A stretch of 35,796 nucleotides of DNA from Paracoccaceae bacterium (GCA_003354145.1 PIVL01000009.1:1-35796), one strand, 5' to 3'. Shown: positions 26,308-35,712, counted from the first letter of the stretch. A program made the numbers and translations. Notes: generated by a model from the letters alone, not told the origin.

Positions 26308-27939
26308 ATGATGCGTTTTTTTACTTTACTACTATCTTTGTTTCCAATGGCAGGAGCTGCTGAAACGTTTGTGGTTCCCAGCAAGGTCACCGATGTCACG
26401 CTTTATCCAGAGAGTGCCAAAATCACCAAAAAGGCAGCCTTTTCCATCCCGGAGGGAACACATCATATAGTCGTAAATAATATTTTGGTTGACCAAGAAG
26501 CACTAATGTCCATTCGCGTAAATGCCAAAGGCGTCCGAATTGGTCAAATTGTCTTTCGGGATAATACTGTTTCTACAAGCAAACAATCTGGTTCGGATGA
26601 TATTCAAGCAGCCCAGAACAACATCAAAGATATCGAGCAACAAATCGCTGAGGTGGAAAATGATGCTCGACAAGCACGACTAGCGGCTATCGCTGCACAA
26701 ACACGAATTGGGTTTCTGGATCAACTGGGCTCTAATGAGGGGACTCCTTTGTTGGACTCAGATAGCGTGCGTGCTCTGTCACAGGTGATAGGAACAGAAG
26801 CATTGAATGCGCGTCAGATTGCTCTCGCAGCGGAAATTGCAGCGGAAAAAATTGAACTTGTTCTACCAAACCTAAACGAAGCGTTGGAAGATGCGCAAAA
26901 GAATTTAGACATCCTGCAACCATCTGGCTTAGAAGCCGCATCTGTCAGAATCGAAGTTTTTTCAGAGACGGCATCTGATGGCGACCTCAGTCTGACTTAT
27001 ACCGCATTTGGTTTAGGAACGTGGACACCAGTCTACGACATTTATTTGGACCGCGAAAATCCTGATCATGTTGACATTCAACGCGATGCTTTTGTTGTTC
27101 AACAATCAGGAGAAAATTGGACAAACGTTAATTTGACATTGTCAACGCTTGAACCAGACGGACAGATCGACCCTTTGCTGCCTTTTTCAAGGCGACACCG
27201 TTTAGTAGATCCAATGCCCAAATCCGACCCACAAAGTATGGGAAACCTTGCTGAGCCGATGCTGGAAACTCCGGTGATAGTGGAAGAGACTAGATCAGCG
27301 TTCTATACGGTTAATGACAGCGGGGTTGGAACTATTTATAAAGTTGCCAGGCCAATCAGCATTGCGTCCGGCATCGAGATTGCACGTATACATTTGGGGA
27401 AACTGCGAATTCCCGCAAAATTGTCCGCGCTAGCCGTACCTTCGCGAGATGACACCGCTTTTTTGATGGCCAAGGTCACTAACAATTCCGGCGAAGATTT
27501 ATTGGCCTCTGGATTCGCGTCATTTTTTGTTGATGACGCGTTTATTGGAACCAATGAACTTGAACGGATCACGTCAAGTGACACGCGTGAGATTGGCTTT
27601 GGGCCGATCAATGGATTACGCTTGAATTCCATCCGACTGCTAGGTGGAGAAGGGGAAAGTGGACTAATTTCGCGTTATAATGAACGCCGTAGCCATCAGC
27701 GCTACGAAATCGAAAACCTGACGAATGAAACATGGGATGTGCGGATGCTTAGCAGCGTGCCACATTCCAACCACGATGATCTGATAATTAGGTGGAACAC
27801 GTCACTGCCACCAGACGAGGTCGATGTAGATGACAGAATTGGCGTTCTCGGCTGGGATTTGACACTGGCACCGGGTGCTACCCAATCAGTTGATGTTGAA
27901 ACCAGTATGACATGGCCGAGTGACAAGGATCTACGGTAA
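26308..27939 (+). CDS. Secreted DUF4139 domain protein
   Basis: A 543-residue exported protein. An N-terminal signal peptide (MMRFFTLLLSLFPMAGAAETF) is followed by a DUF4140-like N-terminal part (VTDVTLYPESAKITKKAAFSIPEGTHHIVV). A long helical, probably coiled-coil region occupies about 95-215 (IKDIEQQIAEVENDARQARLAAI). The DUF4139 beta-rich C-terminal half follows (TYTAFGLGTWTPVYDIYLDRENP; RYEIENLTNETWDVRMLSSVPHS). The biochemical role of the family is unknown to me. The gene is visibly richer in A+T than its neighbours and uses codons such as AAT, ATT and TTT freely, so recent transfer is possible. ATG 26308 has GGAG eight bases upstream. It is isolated by a terminator upstream and convergent with the carbonic anhydrase. 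Confidence 0.82.
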   Translation: MMRFFTLLLSLFPMAGAAETFVVPSKVTDVTLYPESAKITKKAAFSIPEGTHHIVVNNILVDQEALMSIRVNAKGVRIGQIVFRDNTVSTSKQSGSDDIQAAQNNIKDIEQQIAEVENDARQARLAAIAAQTRIGFLDQLGSNEGTPLLDSDSVRALSQVIGTEALNARQIALAAEIAAEKIELVLPNLNEALEDAQKNLDILQPSGLEAASVRIEVFSETASDGDLSLTYTAFGLGTWTPVYDIYLDRENPDHVDIQRDAFVVQQSGENWTNVNLTLSTLEPDGQIDPLLPFSRRHRLVDPMPKSDPQSMGNLAEPMLETPVIVEETRSAFYTVNDSGVGTIYKVARPISIASGIEIARIHLGKLRIPAKLSALAVPSRDDTAFLMAKVTNNSGEDLLASGFASFFVDDAFIGTNELERITSSDTREIGFGPINGLRLNSIRLLGGEGESGLISRYNERRSHQRYEIENLTNETWDVRMLSSVPHSNHDDLIIRWNTSLPPDEVDVDDRIGVLGWDLTLAPGATQSVDVETSMTWPSDKDLR

Positions 27940-28032
27940 CATCAGTAATTCACGCTGGTTCAGTCAAGATTACCTGTGGTGGATCTTAAATTATCAAAAA
28001 CATCCGGTCGCCCCAATTTCAGACGCGTGGCC

Positions 28033-28683
28033 TCAAACTTGCACGAACATTTCGGTCGCAGGGTCGTAGCATTGCAACCCGCCTTCACCGATATCGGTCC
28101 AAAGCCCGTGCAAGCTAAGTTCCCCACTTTCTACCTTTGACGCAACAAATGGAAATGTCATAAGATTCTCAAGCGAAATCATCACCGCATGTTTTTCAAG
28201 CTGGCTTTGCTGATAGGCTTCATCTTCAAGCCCTGACACTTCTTCGTATTTCGGCCGCAATATATCCATCCAGCGACCGACAAAGCTTTCTTTGCGGTCC
28301 AGTTCCGGCGCGTGACCTTTGCACATATCAATACACCCCTGCACACCTCCGCATTGAGAATGTCCCAATACAATCACATGCACGACCTTTAACACGGTCA
28401 CAGCATACTCGATCGCCGCACTCGTCCCATGATGATCGCCATTTGGTTCACAGGGCGGCACCAGATTGGCGATATTACGGTGAATAAAAAATTCACCCTG
28501 ATCCGCACCAAAGATCGACGTCACATGTACTCGGCTGTCACAGCAGGAAATCACCATAGCTCGCGGGTGCTGACCATCGCTGGCCAACCGTCGATACCAC
28601 GCTTCGTTTTCCTTGTAAGACGTGGCTTTCCAACCATGATACCGCTGTACAAGATAGCCCGGCAGGGGTTTGGCAAAATTCAT
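28033..28683 (-). CDS. Beta-class carbonic anhydrase
   Basis: Zinc enzyme interconverting CO2 and bicarbonate in the cytoplasm. The 216-residue protein has the zinc ligands Cys47 (SCCDSRV), His108 and Cys111 (LGHSQCGG), with the Asp49-Arg51 dyad of the active site. NTerm FAKPLPGYLVQRYHGWKATSYKENEAWYRRLA is usual for the alphaproteobacterial group. It is divergent from the small Hpt-like gene with about 150 bases between them, which must hold both promoters. No transporter partner is adjacent. Confidence 0.96.
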   Translation of the reverse strand: MNFAKPLPGYLVQRYHGWKATSYKENEAWYRRLASDGQHPRAMVISCCDSRVHVTSIFGADQGEFFIHRNIANLVPPCEPNGDHHGTSAAIEYAVTVLKVVHVIVLGHSQCGGVQGCIDMCKGHAPELDRKESFVGRWMDILRPKYEEVSGLEDEAYQQSQLEKHAVMISLENLMTFPFVASKVESGELSLHGLWTDIGEGGLQCYDPATEMFVQV

Positions 28684-28832
28684 TTGGCTGATTCCGTTTC
28701 TGTTCTGGCCCCCAGATACTGCTGATTGTTACAAAATTCGAGGGATTTAAGCATTTGGGCAGAAACCTTTTGCAAACCAGTTGCAATGCAGACTGCGCGC
28801 GTGTCGTGGGGGCATGAAATTTTGGGGTGACT

Positions 28833-29216
28833 ATGGTGGAAAAGATTACAACATTAAAACTCGCTGAACCGATCCGGCTTGACCCAGATCGTCTGAGTCA
28901 ACTTTATTGCCAACTCGGAGAGGCCGGAGCTGAAGATATCATATGTCGCGCAATAGAAGAGCTGGCTGTGCGTCTGACCCATTGCAATCGCCTTTGGCGG
29001 CGACATTCGCGGGACGAATTGCGTAAAAGTGCGCGATCCTTGATCGCCATAGCCGACCAGATCGGCATGACGGCACTGGCAAATGTGGCTTGTCATGTCA
29101 CTCAAGCGATTGATGCGGGTGACAGCGTTGCCGAGGCCGCAACCTTGTCTCGGTTGATCCGTATTGGCGAACGCTCGCTGACGGCAGTGTGGGAATTGCA
29201 GGATCTTTCGGTCTGA
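28833..29216 (+). CDS. Small helical Hpt-like protein lacking the phospho-histidine
   Basis: A 127-residue all-helical soluble protein. By eye it aligns with histidine phosphotransfer (Hpt) domains: LDPDRLSQLYCQLGEAGAEDIICRAIEELAVRL, then KSARSLIAIADQIGMTALANVA where a true Hpt has AHSLKGSAANIG..LA. The phosphorylated His is replaced by Arg68, and the following Lys and Gly by Ile and Ala, so phosphotransfer is not expected. The frame opens at GTG 28827, but ATG 28833 with GGGG upstream is the better start. About 60 bases separate it from the aminopeptidase gene; co-transcription is possible. Confidence 0.72.
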   Translation: MVEKITTLKLAEPIRLDPDRLSQLYCQLGEAGAEDIICRAIEELAVRLTHCNRLWRRHSRDELRKSARSLIAIADQIGMTALANVACHVTQAIDAGDSVAEAATLSRLIRIGERSLTAVWELQDLSV

Positions 29217-29279
29217 CAGGGTTTGCGGCGCAGGTATCTCAAGCTAGGTTGTGAAAAACCCTAATGAAAGTACGTTCCC

Positions 29280-30665
29280 ATGTCCCTGACATTTGCCAAT
29301 GCTAACTCTCCAGCAATTCCGCTTCACGTTATTGAAACATCCACGTTCAAGACCTGGTATCAGGACCAAACGCCAGATACTTGCACCTGGGTTGACGCAA
29401 ACGGGTTTACTGGGGCCAAGGGGCAGGCTCTGCTTATCCCCGGAATAAATGGCGCGCCTTTGATGGCACTCGCAGGGTACGGCTCTACAAAAAACCGGCG
29501 GCGTGGTCGCTTTCTATTGGCTGAAGCGGCAGAAAACTTGCCGCAGGGAGTGTACGCCATTGCATCTGGCCTGCCAGATGATGTGGCAGAAATGGAATGT
29601 TTCGGCTGGCTGATGCGCGGTTATACCTTCGACCGTTATCACCAGAAGCCTGCAAATCCCATCGCCTTGATCGCACCAGAAGGCATAGATGCGACTAAGG
29701 TCGAGATCTTGGCCGCAGCCGAGACGCTGACACGTGACCTTATAAATACACCGGCGTCGGACATGGGCCCGGACGCCTTGCAGATTGCAGCAGAGGCTTT
29801 GGCGCACCAGCATGGTGCCAGTTGTAAGACCGTTATCGGAGAGGATCTGCTGGTCCAAAATCTGCCGATGATTCACGCGGTCGGTCGTGCCGCTGCGATT
29901 GCACCACGACTGATTGACATTCGATGGGGATCGACTGGACCGACCCTGACGTTGGTCGGAAAAGGTGTTTGTTTTGACACTGGCGGTCTGAACCTGAAAC
30001 CCAGTGCCTCGATAGGCCTGATGAAAAAGGACATGGGTGGTGCCGCGACTGTTTTGGGGCTGGCACATATGATTATGGCGCTCAAGTTGCCGCTTAAATT
30101 GCGTATTTTGATCCCGGCTGTTGAAAACTCGGTCTCGGGCAATGCGTTCCGGCCGCAGGACATTCTGACCTCGCGCAAGGGGCTGACAGTTGAAATCAAC
30201 AACACGGATGCCGAAGGGCGGCTGGTTCTGGCGGATGCTTTGGCGATGGCAGATGAGGAAAAGCCAAACCTGATCGTCTCGATGGCCACGCTGACCGGCG
30301 CTGCGCGAGTGGCCGTCGGCCCCGACCTCTCCCCGTTTTTCGTCGATAGCGATGTCATCGCACGAAGCCTGACCAATGTGTCAGGCGCTATGTTTGATCC
30401 GATCTGGAGACTGCCGTTCCATGACCCATATGAAAGCATGATCGAACCCGGCATTGCCGATTTGGATAACGCGCCAAAAGGTGGATTTGCCGGATCAACC
30501 ACAGCCGCATTGTTCCTGCGCCGGTTTGTGACTGACACGCCGGATTACTTACATTTTGACATCTACGGCTGGAACCCGACCACCGCCCCCGCCCGCCCAA
30601 AAGGTGGCGTGGGTATGGGTGCCCGCACAATTCTGGCAGCATTGCCAGGAATACTAAAACTATGA
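29280..30665 (+). CDS. M17 leucyl aminopeptidase family protein
   Basis: Two-metal cytosolic aminopeptidase of 461 residues. The C-terminal catalytic domain carries the M17 set: Lys228 and Asp233 (VGKGVCFDTGGLNLKP), Asp251 (KKDMGGAA), and Asp310, Glu312 and catalytic Arg314 (NTDAEGRLVLADAL). The N-terminal domain (1-150) is shorter and more divergent than in E. coli PepA, as in the PepB-like subgroup. It overlaps the NlpC/P60 gene by four bases (ATGA), so the two are coupled and probably trim the same peptides, such as murein fragments. Confidence 0.94.
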   Translation: MSLTFANANSPAIPLHVIETSTFKTWYQDQTPDTCTWVDANGFTGAKGQALLIPGINGAPLMALAGYGSTKNRRRGRFLLAEAAENLPQGVYAIASGLPDDVAEMECFGWLMRGYTFDRYHQKPANPIALIAPEGIDATKVEILAAAETLTRDLINTPASDMGPDALQIAAEALAHQHGASCKTVIGEDLLVQNLPMIHAVGRAAAIAPRLIDIRWGSTGPTLTLVGKGVCFDTGGLNLKPSASIGLMKKDMGGAATVLGLAHMIMALKLPLKLRILIPAVENSVSGNAFRPQDILTSRKGLTVEINNTDAEGRLVLADALAMADEEKPNLIVSMATLTGAARVAVGPDLSPFFVDSDVIARSLTNVSGAMFDPIWRLPFHDPYESMIEPGIADLDNAPKGGFAGSTTAALFLRRFVTDTPDYLHFDIYGWNPTTAPARPKGGVGMGARTILAALPGILKL

Positions 30666-31447
30666 CCGATCCACGTGTAACCCTGCCATCCGACCTTGCA
30701 TTGGGCAAGGGTCAGCCGATGCAAGTCGCTGTAGCGGTTGTTGATCTTGTCCGTGCGCCTGACGGCCCACGGGAACGACAGGTCGTGTTTGGTGAGACCA
30801 TTACACAAATCACAAACAAAATCGGTTGGAGCCTCATTCAGACGGACAAAGACGGCTATGTTGGTTACGTACCAACCGATACGCTCGCCCCGCAAGCTAA
30901 GCCGACCCATTGGGTCAGCGCATTGGCTACCCATGTCTATCAGTCGGCGAATCTCAAATCACCGGATCTGAGCACACTTACTTTTGGCAGCAAGGTCACG
31001 GTGACAGAAATTGATGCACGATTCGCGCATTGCAAGGCTGGTTACATTCCCCAGAACCATCTGACAAAAATCGGAACCCATCTGAATGACCCAGTCTCAG
31101 CAGCTGAACTTTTCATCGGCACGCCCTATTTATGGGGCGGGAACAGCCGGTTGGGTATCGACTGCTCAGGGCTGATACAGGCGGCGTTTCTTGCTTGTGG
31201 CACACACTGTCCCGGCGACGCTGATCAGCAAGAGGCCGCGCTTGGTAATTTGCTAGCGCCTGGCTCTCCTGCAGAACGCGGCGATCTGCTGTTCTGGAAA
31301 GGCCACGTGGCCATGGTCGTCGATCCAAAGACCATCATTCACGCCAGCGGCCATCCCATGTCGGTGGTGTATGAGCCATTAGAGGCTGCAATTGAACGGA
31401 TCAAGGCGCAGGAAGGTCACGGCGTTTCGTCTCATAAAAGGCTTTAG
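30662..31447 (+). CDS. NlpC/P60 family endopeptidase (YkfC-like)
   Basis: A 261-residue cysteine peptidase without a signal peptide, so cytoplasmic. Two SH3-like modules (about 20-135) precede the NlpC/P60 domain, whose triad is Cys168 (GIDCSGLIQA), His215 (GHVAMVV) and His227 (IIHASG). The 12-residue His-His spacing and SH3b-NlpC/P60 order resemble YkfC, which cuts gamma-D-Glu to diamino-acid bonds of recycled murein peptides. That substrate is inferred. The gene overlaps the aminopeptidase stop and ends four bases from the convergent ccoS stop. Confidence 0.92.
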   Translation: MTDPRVTLPSDLALGKGQPMQVAVAVVDLVRAPDGPRERQVVFGETITQITNKIGWSLIQTDKDGYVGYVPTDTLAPQAKPTHWVSALATHVYQSANLKSPDLSTLTFGSKVTVTEIDARFAHCKAGYIPQNHLTKIGTHLNDPVSAAELFIGTPYLWGGNSRLGIDCSGLIQAAFLACGTHCPGDADQQEAALGNLLAPGSPAERGDLLFWKGHVAMVVDPKTIIHASGHPMSVVYEPLEAAIERIKAQEGHGVSSHKRL

Positions 31448-31451
31448 CTGT

Positions 31452-31613
31452 TCAATCCGGCTTTGGATGGTCATCCCATTCGTCTGACAGGATACGGCGG
31501 CTATCGCCCTCCGGATCGTCATATTGACGCGATTTGACCGTGTAGACAAAGGCAATCAACCCCAGCACGCCAAGGCCAAGGGAGACCGGGATAAGATAGG
31601 CAAGTACATTCAT
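31452..31613 (-). CDS. ccoS: cbb3-type cytochrome oxidase assembly protein CcoS
   Basis: A 53-residue single-span membrane protein (MNVLAYLIPVSLGLGVLGLI, then a hydrophilic tail with YDDPEGDSRRIL) that matches CcoS/FixS/RdxS. The family is needed for cofactor insertion into cbb3 oxidase. The ATG lies four bases after the ccoI stop, so it is last in ccoGHIS. The tail DDPEGDxxRIL is the family signature. Confidence 0.92.
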   Translation of the reverse strand: MNVLAYLIPVSLGLGVLGLIAFVYTVKSRQYDDPEGDSRRILSDEWDDHPKPD

Positions 31614-31617
31614 GGCG

Positions 31618-33795
31618 TCACCTTACCCTAAGTGCGTTCAACGATACAGTGATTGACGACGTAGACATTGCGAGGGCTGCTATCAGCGGCGTGGCAAAGC
31701 CAGCAACCGCCAGCGGCACTGCTATTACATTATAGATTGTGGCAATACTAAAATTCTCGCGAATGCGTTTGGTGGCTTTCACAGCAACCTGACAGGCATC
31801 TGCGATGGGCGACATATCCTGGCCCAGCAGCACAATATCCGACGCAACCCGTGCCGCATCCAACGCCGTGGCGGGCGAGATCGACACATGAGCGGCAGCA
31901 AGGGCCGCAGTGTCATTTAGTCCGTCCCCAACCATCAGAACTTTGTGGCCTTCCTGCGTCAAAGCTTGCACACGCAAAGCTTTGTCCTCAGGCGATGCGC
32001 CCGCCACCCAGTCAGCGATGCCCAGTTGGTTCGCCAGTTCTTCAACTGCTTTTGGCACGTCACCAGACATCAACAGTATTTGTTTGCCGGAATTCTGCAG
32101 TGTTGCGATCATATCTGAAGCGCCGACACGCAACGCATCTATGAACTGGAACTCTTTGGGGGGCTGGCCTTCGATAGATAGCCAAGCCGCAGTTTGCGCG
32201 CCCGGTGTGCCCCCAACCCAATCAGCGCGCCCCAAACGCACCCGCTGGCCCCGAAATGTCCCTTCAGTGCCATACCCCGGAACTTCGTTGATATCGCTTA
32301 CTTTTTCCGGAAACACGCCAGCGTCAAGAGCGGCCTTTGTCAGAGACACCGACAGCGGATGTGCCGAGGCCTGCGCCAAAGCCAGCGCAATAGAAAGATC
32401 ACTGGATGCATGATCGTCCAAATTGGTCAGCTTTGGCATGCCTGCTGTCAATGTTCCGGTTTTGTCGAACACGACGGTATCTACCTCGGCCAGCCGTTCC
32501 AGCGCAGTTGCGTCTTTGATAAGCATACCCTTTCGAAACAACCGCCCCGATGCCGCCGTCGTCACTGCCGGAACCGCAAGGCCCAGCGCACAGGGACACG
32601 TAATAATCAACACCGCCGCGGCAATATTCAGCGCAATGCGAAAATCGCCAGACCAAAGATACCAGCCAACAAATGCCAAAGCCGACAGAATATGCACACC
32701 CGGCGCATAAAGCTGCGCTGCCTTGTCGGCCAACGATGTATACCGCGAGCGCCCGGACTCTGAGATGGCAACCAAATCGGCCAGCCGGTGCAGCGACGTG
32801 TCCTGACCAACGGCGGTTGCCTGCACGATCAGAGGGCCGGTCAGGTTCACTTCGCCTGCGCTGACCAAAAGGCCGGGTGATGCAAAAACCGGGAGCGTTT
32901 CCCCGGTCAGCAATGATCGGTCCAGCTCGGAATTGCCCTTTGCAATGGTGCCGTCCACTGGCATGCGACCACCAGGGCGTACCAGAATCAAATCGCCCAC
33001 AGCAAGTTCAGCGACCGGAACCTCATGTTCTTCATCCTTGGCCAGACGGATCGCGCGCGGTACCTCAAGTGCGGCCAGTTCCTGCGCCGCAGACCGCGCA
33101 ACAGCTCGGGTTCGATATTCAAGATAGCGGCCGGCAAGCAGAAAGAAGGTTAATGTGAGTGCAGCGTCAAAATAGGCATGTTCGCCGGACAGGGCAGTTT
33201 CCCAAAGCGATGTAATCAAAGCCAGTATGATGGCCAGCACTATTGGCACATCCATGTTCAATCGCCGCACGGACAGTGCGCTCCAGGCGCTGCGGAAAAA
33301 CGGCTGGGCGCTAAAGGCAATCGCAGGCAATGCAATGGCGGCGGAAATCCAGTGGAACAGGTCGCGGGTGAAATCCGTCGCCCCGGACCAAACAGCAACG
33401 GACAACAGCATGACATTCATTGAGGCAAAGCCAGCCACCGCCAGCCGCATCAACAAATCGCGCCCTGCTTTGTCGGATCGAGTAGCGCTTAATGTGTCGG
33501 CATCCAGTTCATGCGCCTCAAAACCCAACGCCTCGAGAACCGTCACCAAATCGTCGGGGCCAACCTCTGGTTCGGCATCAATCATGGCACGTTTCAGGGT
33601 CAGGTTGACCCGGGCATTGTGTACCCCCGGATGGGCATTCAGCCCACGTTCAACTTTGGATATGCAGGCCTGACAATGAATCGTTGGCAACGACAGCGCA
33701 ATGCGCGCGGGTTTGGGTGGTTCCGCAGATATAGTTACCGGGGCCGCAACGCACCCAGGACAGGCCATACCCGATATCTGGGTTTGCGTCGCCAT
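31618..33795 (-). CDS. ccoI: Copper-translocating P-type ATPase of cbb3 oxidase assembly
   Basis: P1B-type ATPase that exports copper for the CuB site of cbb3 cytochrome oxidase. In 725 residues it shows an N-terminal Cys12-x-x-Cys15 (GMACPGC), an HMA domain with Cys41-x-x-Cys44 (IHCQACISKVE), about eight membrane spans, the ion site Cys400-Pro-Cys402 (ITCPCALGLA), phosphorylated Asp444 (FDKTGT), TGET at about 297-300, and the hinge GDGLNDTAAL. The extra N-terminal CxxC before the HMA domain is usual for CcoI/FixI. Spacing of five bases to ccoH and four to ccoS supports one operon. Confidence 0.96.
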   Translation of the reverse strand: MATQTQISGMACPGCVAAPVTISAEPPKPARIALSLPTIHCQACISKVERGLNAHPGVHNARVNLTLKRAMIDAEPEVGPDDLVTVLEALGFEAHELDADTLSATRSDKAGRDLLMRLAVAGFASMNVMLLSVAVWSGATDFTRDLFHWISAAIALPAIAFSAQPFFRSAWSALSVRRLNMDVPIVLAIILALITSLWETALSGEHAYFDAALTLTFFLLAGRYLEYRTRAVARSAAQELAALEVPRAIRLAKDEEHEVPVAELAVGDLILVRPGGRMPVDGTIAKGNSELDRSLLTGETLPVFASPGLLVSAGEVNLTGPLIVQATAVGQDTSLHRLADLVAISESGRSRYTSLADKAAQLYAPGVHILSALAFVGWYLWSGDFRIALNIAAAVLIITCPCALGLAVPAVTTAASGRLFRKGMLIKDATALERLAEVDTVVFDKTGTLTAGMPKLTNLDDHASSDLSIALALAQASAHPLSVSLTKAALDAGVFPEKVSDINEVPGYGTEGTFRGQRVRLGRADWVGGTPGAQTAAWLSIEGQPPKEFQFIDALRVGASDMIATLQNSGKQILLMSGDVPKAVEELANQLGIADWVAGASPEDKALRVQALTQEGHKVLMVGDGLNDTAALAAAHVSISPATALDAARVASDIVLLGQDMSPIADACQVAVKATKRIRENFSIATIYNVIAVPLAVAGFATPLIAALAMSTSSITVSLNALRVR

Positions 33796-33800
33796 ATCGC

Positions 33801-34259
33801 CTATTTCCTGACGTGCAGAATGACGCGCTGGGTAAACTCGGTGCCATTTGCGGCACGGGCCACCATGCGAATGTTCCAGTTACCTTTGCCAAGTTCGACC
33901 GGAGCCACATAGGCGGACCCGTCAAACACAAATTCAGGCTGAATATCGTCCCACACATGGGTAGCTCGGCCCAGAGTGGCGTCTAGTTGGGCTAGTTCAA
34001 CGGGCCCACCATCTTTGTCGGTAACAGACAGGAATACACGACCGTCACGCGCATCAGCTCTCACCGACCAACCCAGCGACATTTGAGCGGACCGGCGCAC
34101 ATCAAATTCCTGACTGGCAACATACGAGTTTCGCACCTCAAGTCCCGGGAAAGTTTTGACCGCCTGCACCGCCAACACTAGGTTAACACCAATGATCACC
34201 GCAAATGCACTGACAAATAGAATTGCGGCATGTCGTCCAGTGAATTCGCGCTGCATCAT
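33801..34259 (-). CDS. ccoH: FixH/CcoH family protein
   Basis: A 152-residue membrane-anchored protein with one N-terminal span (about 10-32, HAAILFVSAFAVIIGVNLVLAVQAV) and a periplasmic beta-rich domain. It matches FixH/CcoH, which associates with and stabilises the cbb3 oxidase during assembly. It begins three bases after the ccoG stop. Confidence 0.92.
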   Translation of the reverse strand: MMQREFTGRHAAILFVSAFAVIIGVNLVLAVQAVKTFPGLEVRNSYVASQEFDVRRSAQMSLGWSVRADARDGRVFLSVTDKDGGPVELAQLDATLGRATHVWDDIQPEFVFDGSAYVAPVELGKGNWNIRMVARAANGTEFTQRVILHVRK

Positions 34260-34262
34260 TGT

Positions 34263-35699
34263 CTACTTTCCTTTCCCGATGAACGAGGAATCCCGATAGG
34301 CTCGGTCTCCGTTGCTCATATCGCTGACCCAGAACCGGAATTTTGTCAGGCCTGACATTGATGGCTTGGAATTTGCCGGTGACACAACATAGACGCGTTG
34401 TAACTGCAAACTATTAGCCGGGACAGTGATCCAGTCATAGATTGACCCTTCCAGCTGAATACGCAAGTCCGGATCACCACTAACAGACAATCGGAAGGGT
34501 CGGTCTTCGCCGGTTTTGTTGCGCAAACGCACGTCATATGTGTTGCGAACGGCCCCATCCGATAGTATCACAAAAGTTGGATTGCGGATCGGTGCCACCG
34601 TCATGTCGATAACTGGTCTGATGAACAGGGCAAAGACCAGTCCAATTCCTACCAGTGACCACAGTGATGTGTACATAATCGTGCGTGGGCGCAGGATGTG
34701 TTTCCAGATGTTCTTGGGTGGCTTGCCCTGACGCTCGTTGGCTTCGTCGCTAAGCGCCATATAGTCGATCAGCCCGCGCGGCTTGCCGATCTTGGTCATA
34801 ATGTCATCGCAGGCATCAATACACAGCGCACAAGTGATACATTCAAGCTGCTGCCCGTCGCGAATGTCGATCCCCACCGGGCAAACGTTGACGCAAGCCA
34901 TACAGTCAATGCAATCGCCTTGCTCAGCAGATTCCTGATCTTTGCGCAGCTTTCCTCGCGGCTCTCCTCGCCACTCACGGTAGCCAACGACAAGCGTGTC
35001 TTCATCCATCATTGCCGCCTGGATACGGGGCCATGGGCAGGCATAAATGCAAATTTGTTCGCGCGCGATTCCGCCGAAAAAGAACGTCGTCGCGGTCAGT
35101 AACGCCATGGTTATATAGGCCGCCGGATGCGCATTTAGCGTTACCAGATCATGTAACAATGTGGGCGCATCTGCGAAATAGAACACCCACGCCCCGCCCG
35201 TCGCCAACCCGATCAGTAGCCAGATTATCCATTTGGTCATGCGCAGGCGAAACTTGCGGAAATCCATCTTTTTCTGGTGATGCAGACGCAGGCGGGCGTT
35301 TCTATCGCCTTCGATCCAGCGTTCCACCAGAATAAACAAATCGGTCCAAACCGTTTGCGGGCAGGCATAGCCACACCAGACCCGCCCCAGCGCCGAGGTG
35401 AACAGAAACAACCCCAGCCCGGCCATAATCAATAGCCCGGCGACAAAGTAAAATTCGTGCGGCCAGATTTCGATCCAGAAAAAATAGAAACGGCGGCCCG
35501 CAAGATCAAGCAGCACCGCCTGATCCGGAAATCCGGGCCCGCGATCCCAGCGTATCCAGGGTGTGAGGTAATAAATACCCAGGGTAAACGCCATCAGGTA
35601 CCATTTGAGATTACGAAATGGCCCCGAAACGCGACGGGGAAAGACCGGCTCTCGGGCTGCATAAAGGCTGGGGGACGGTTCATTATTGCTCACGGGCAC
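34263..35699 (-). CDS. ccoG: cbb3 oxidase accessory iron-sulfur protein CcoG
   Basis: Membrane ferredoxin-like protein (RdxB/FixG), thought to reduce copper for cbb3 assembly. The 478-residue protein has about five spans, a polyferredoxin-like N-terminus (VWCGYACPQTVW and IYACPWPRIQ), and two 4Fe-4S motifs: Cys263, 266, 269, 273 and Cys287, 290, 293, 297. A last span is followed by a periplasmic Ig-like C-terminus. It is first of ccoGHIS. An FNR-like box stands 56 bases upstream, so low-oxygen induction is expected. Confidence 0.95.
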   Translation of the reverse strand: MPVSNNEPSPSLYAAREPVFPRRVSGPFRNLKWYLMAFTLGIYYLTPWIRWDRGPGFPDQAVLLDLAGRRFYFFWIEIWPHEFYFVAGLLIMAGLGLFLFTSALGRVWCGYACPQTVWTDLFILVERWIEGDRNARLRLHHQKKMDFRKFRLRMTKWIIWLLIGLATGGAWVFYFADAPTLLHDLVTLNAHPAAYITMALLTATTFFFGGIAREQICIYACPWPRIQAAMMDEDTLVVGYREWRGEPRGKLRKDQESAEQGDCIDCMACVNVCPVGIDIRDGQQLECITCALCIDACDDIMTKIGKPRGLIDYMALSDEANERQGKPPKNIWKHILRPRTIMYTSLWSLVGIGLVFALFIRPVIDMTVAPIRNPTFVILSDGAVRNTYDVRLRNKTGEDRPFRLSVSGDPDLRIQLEGSIYDWITVPANSLQLQRVYVVSPANSKPSMSGLTKFRFWVSDMSNGDRAYRDSSFIGKGK

Positions 35700-35712
35700 A
35701 CTCTGAATTTAG

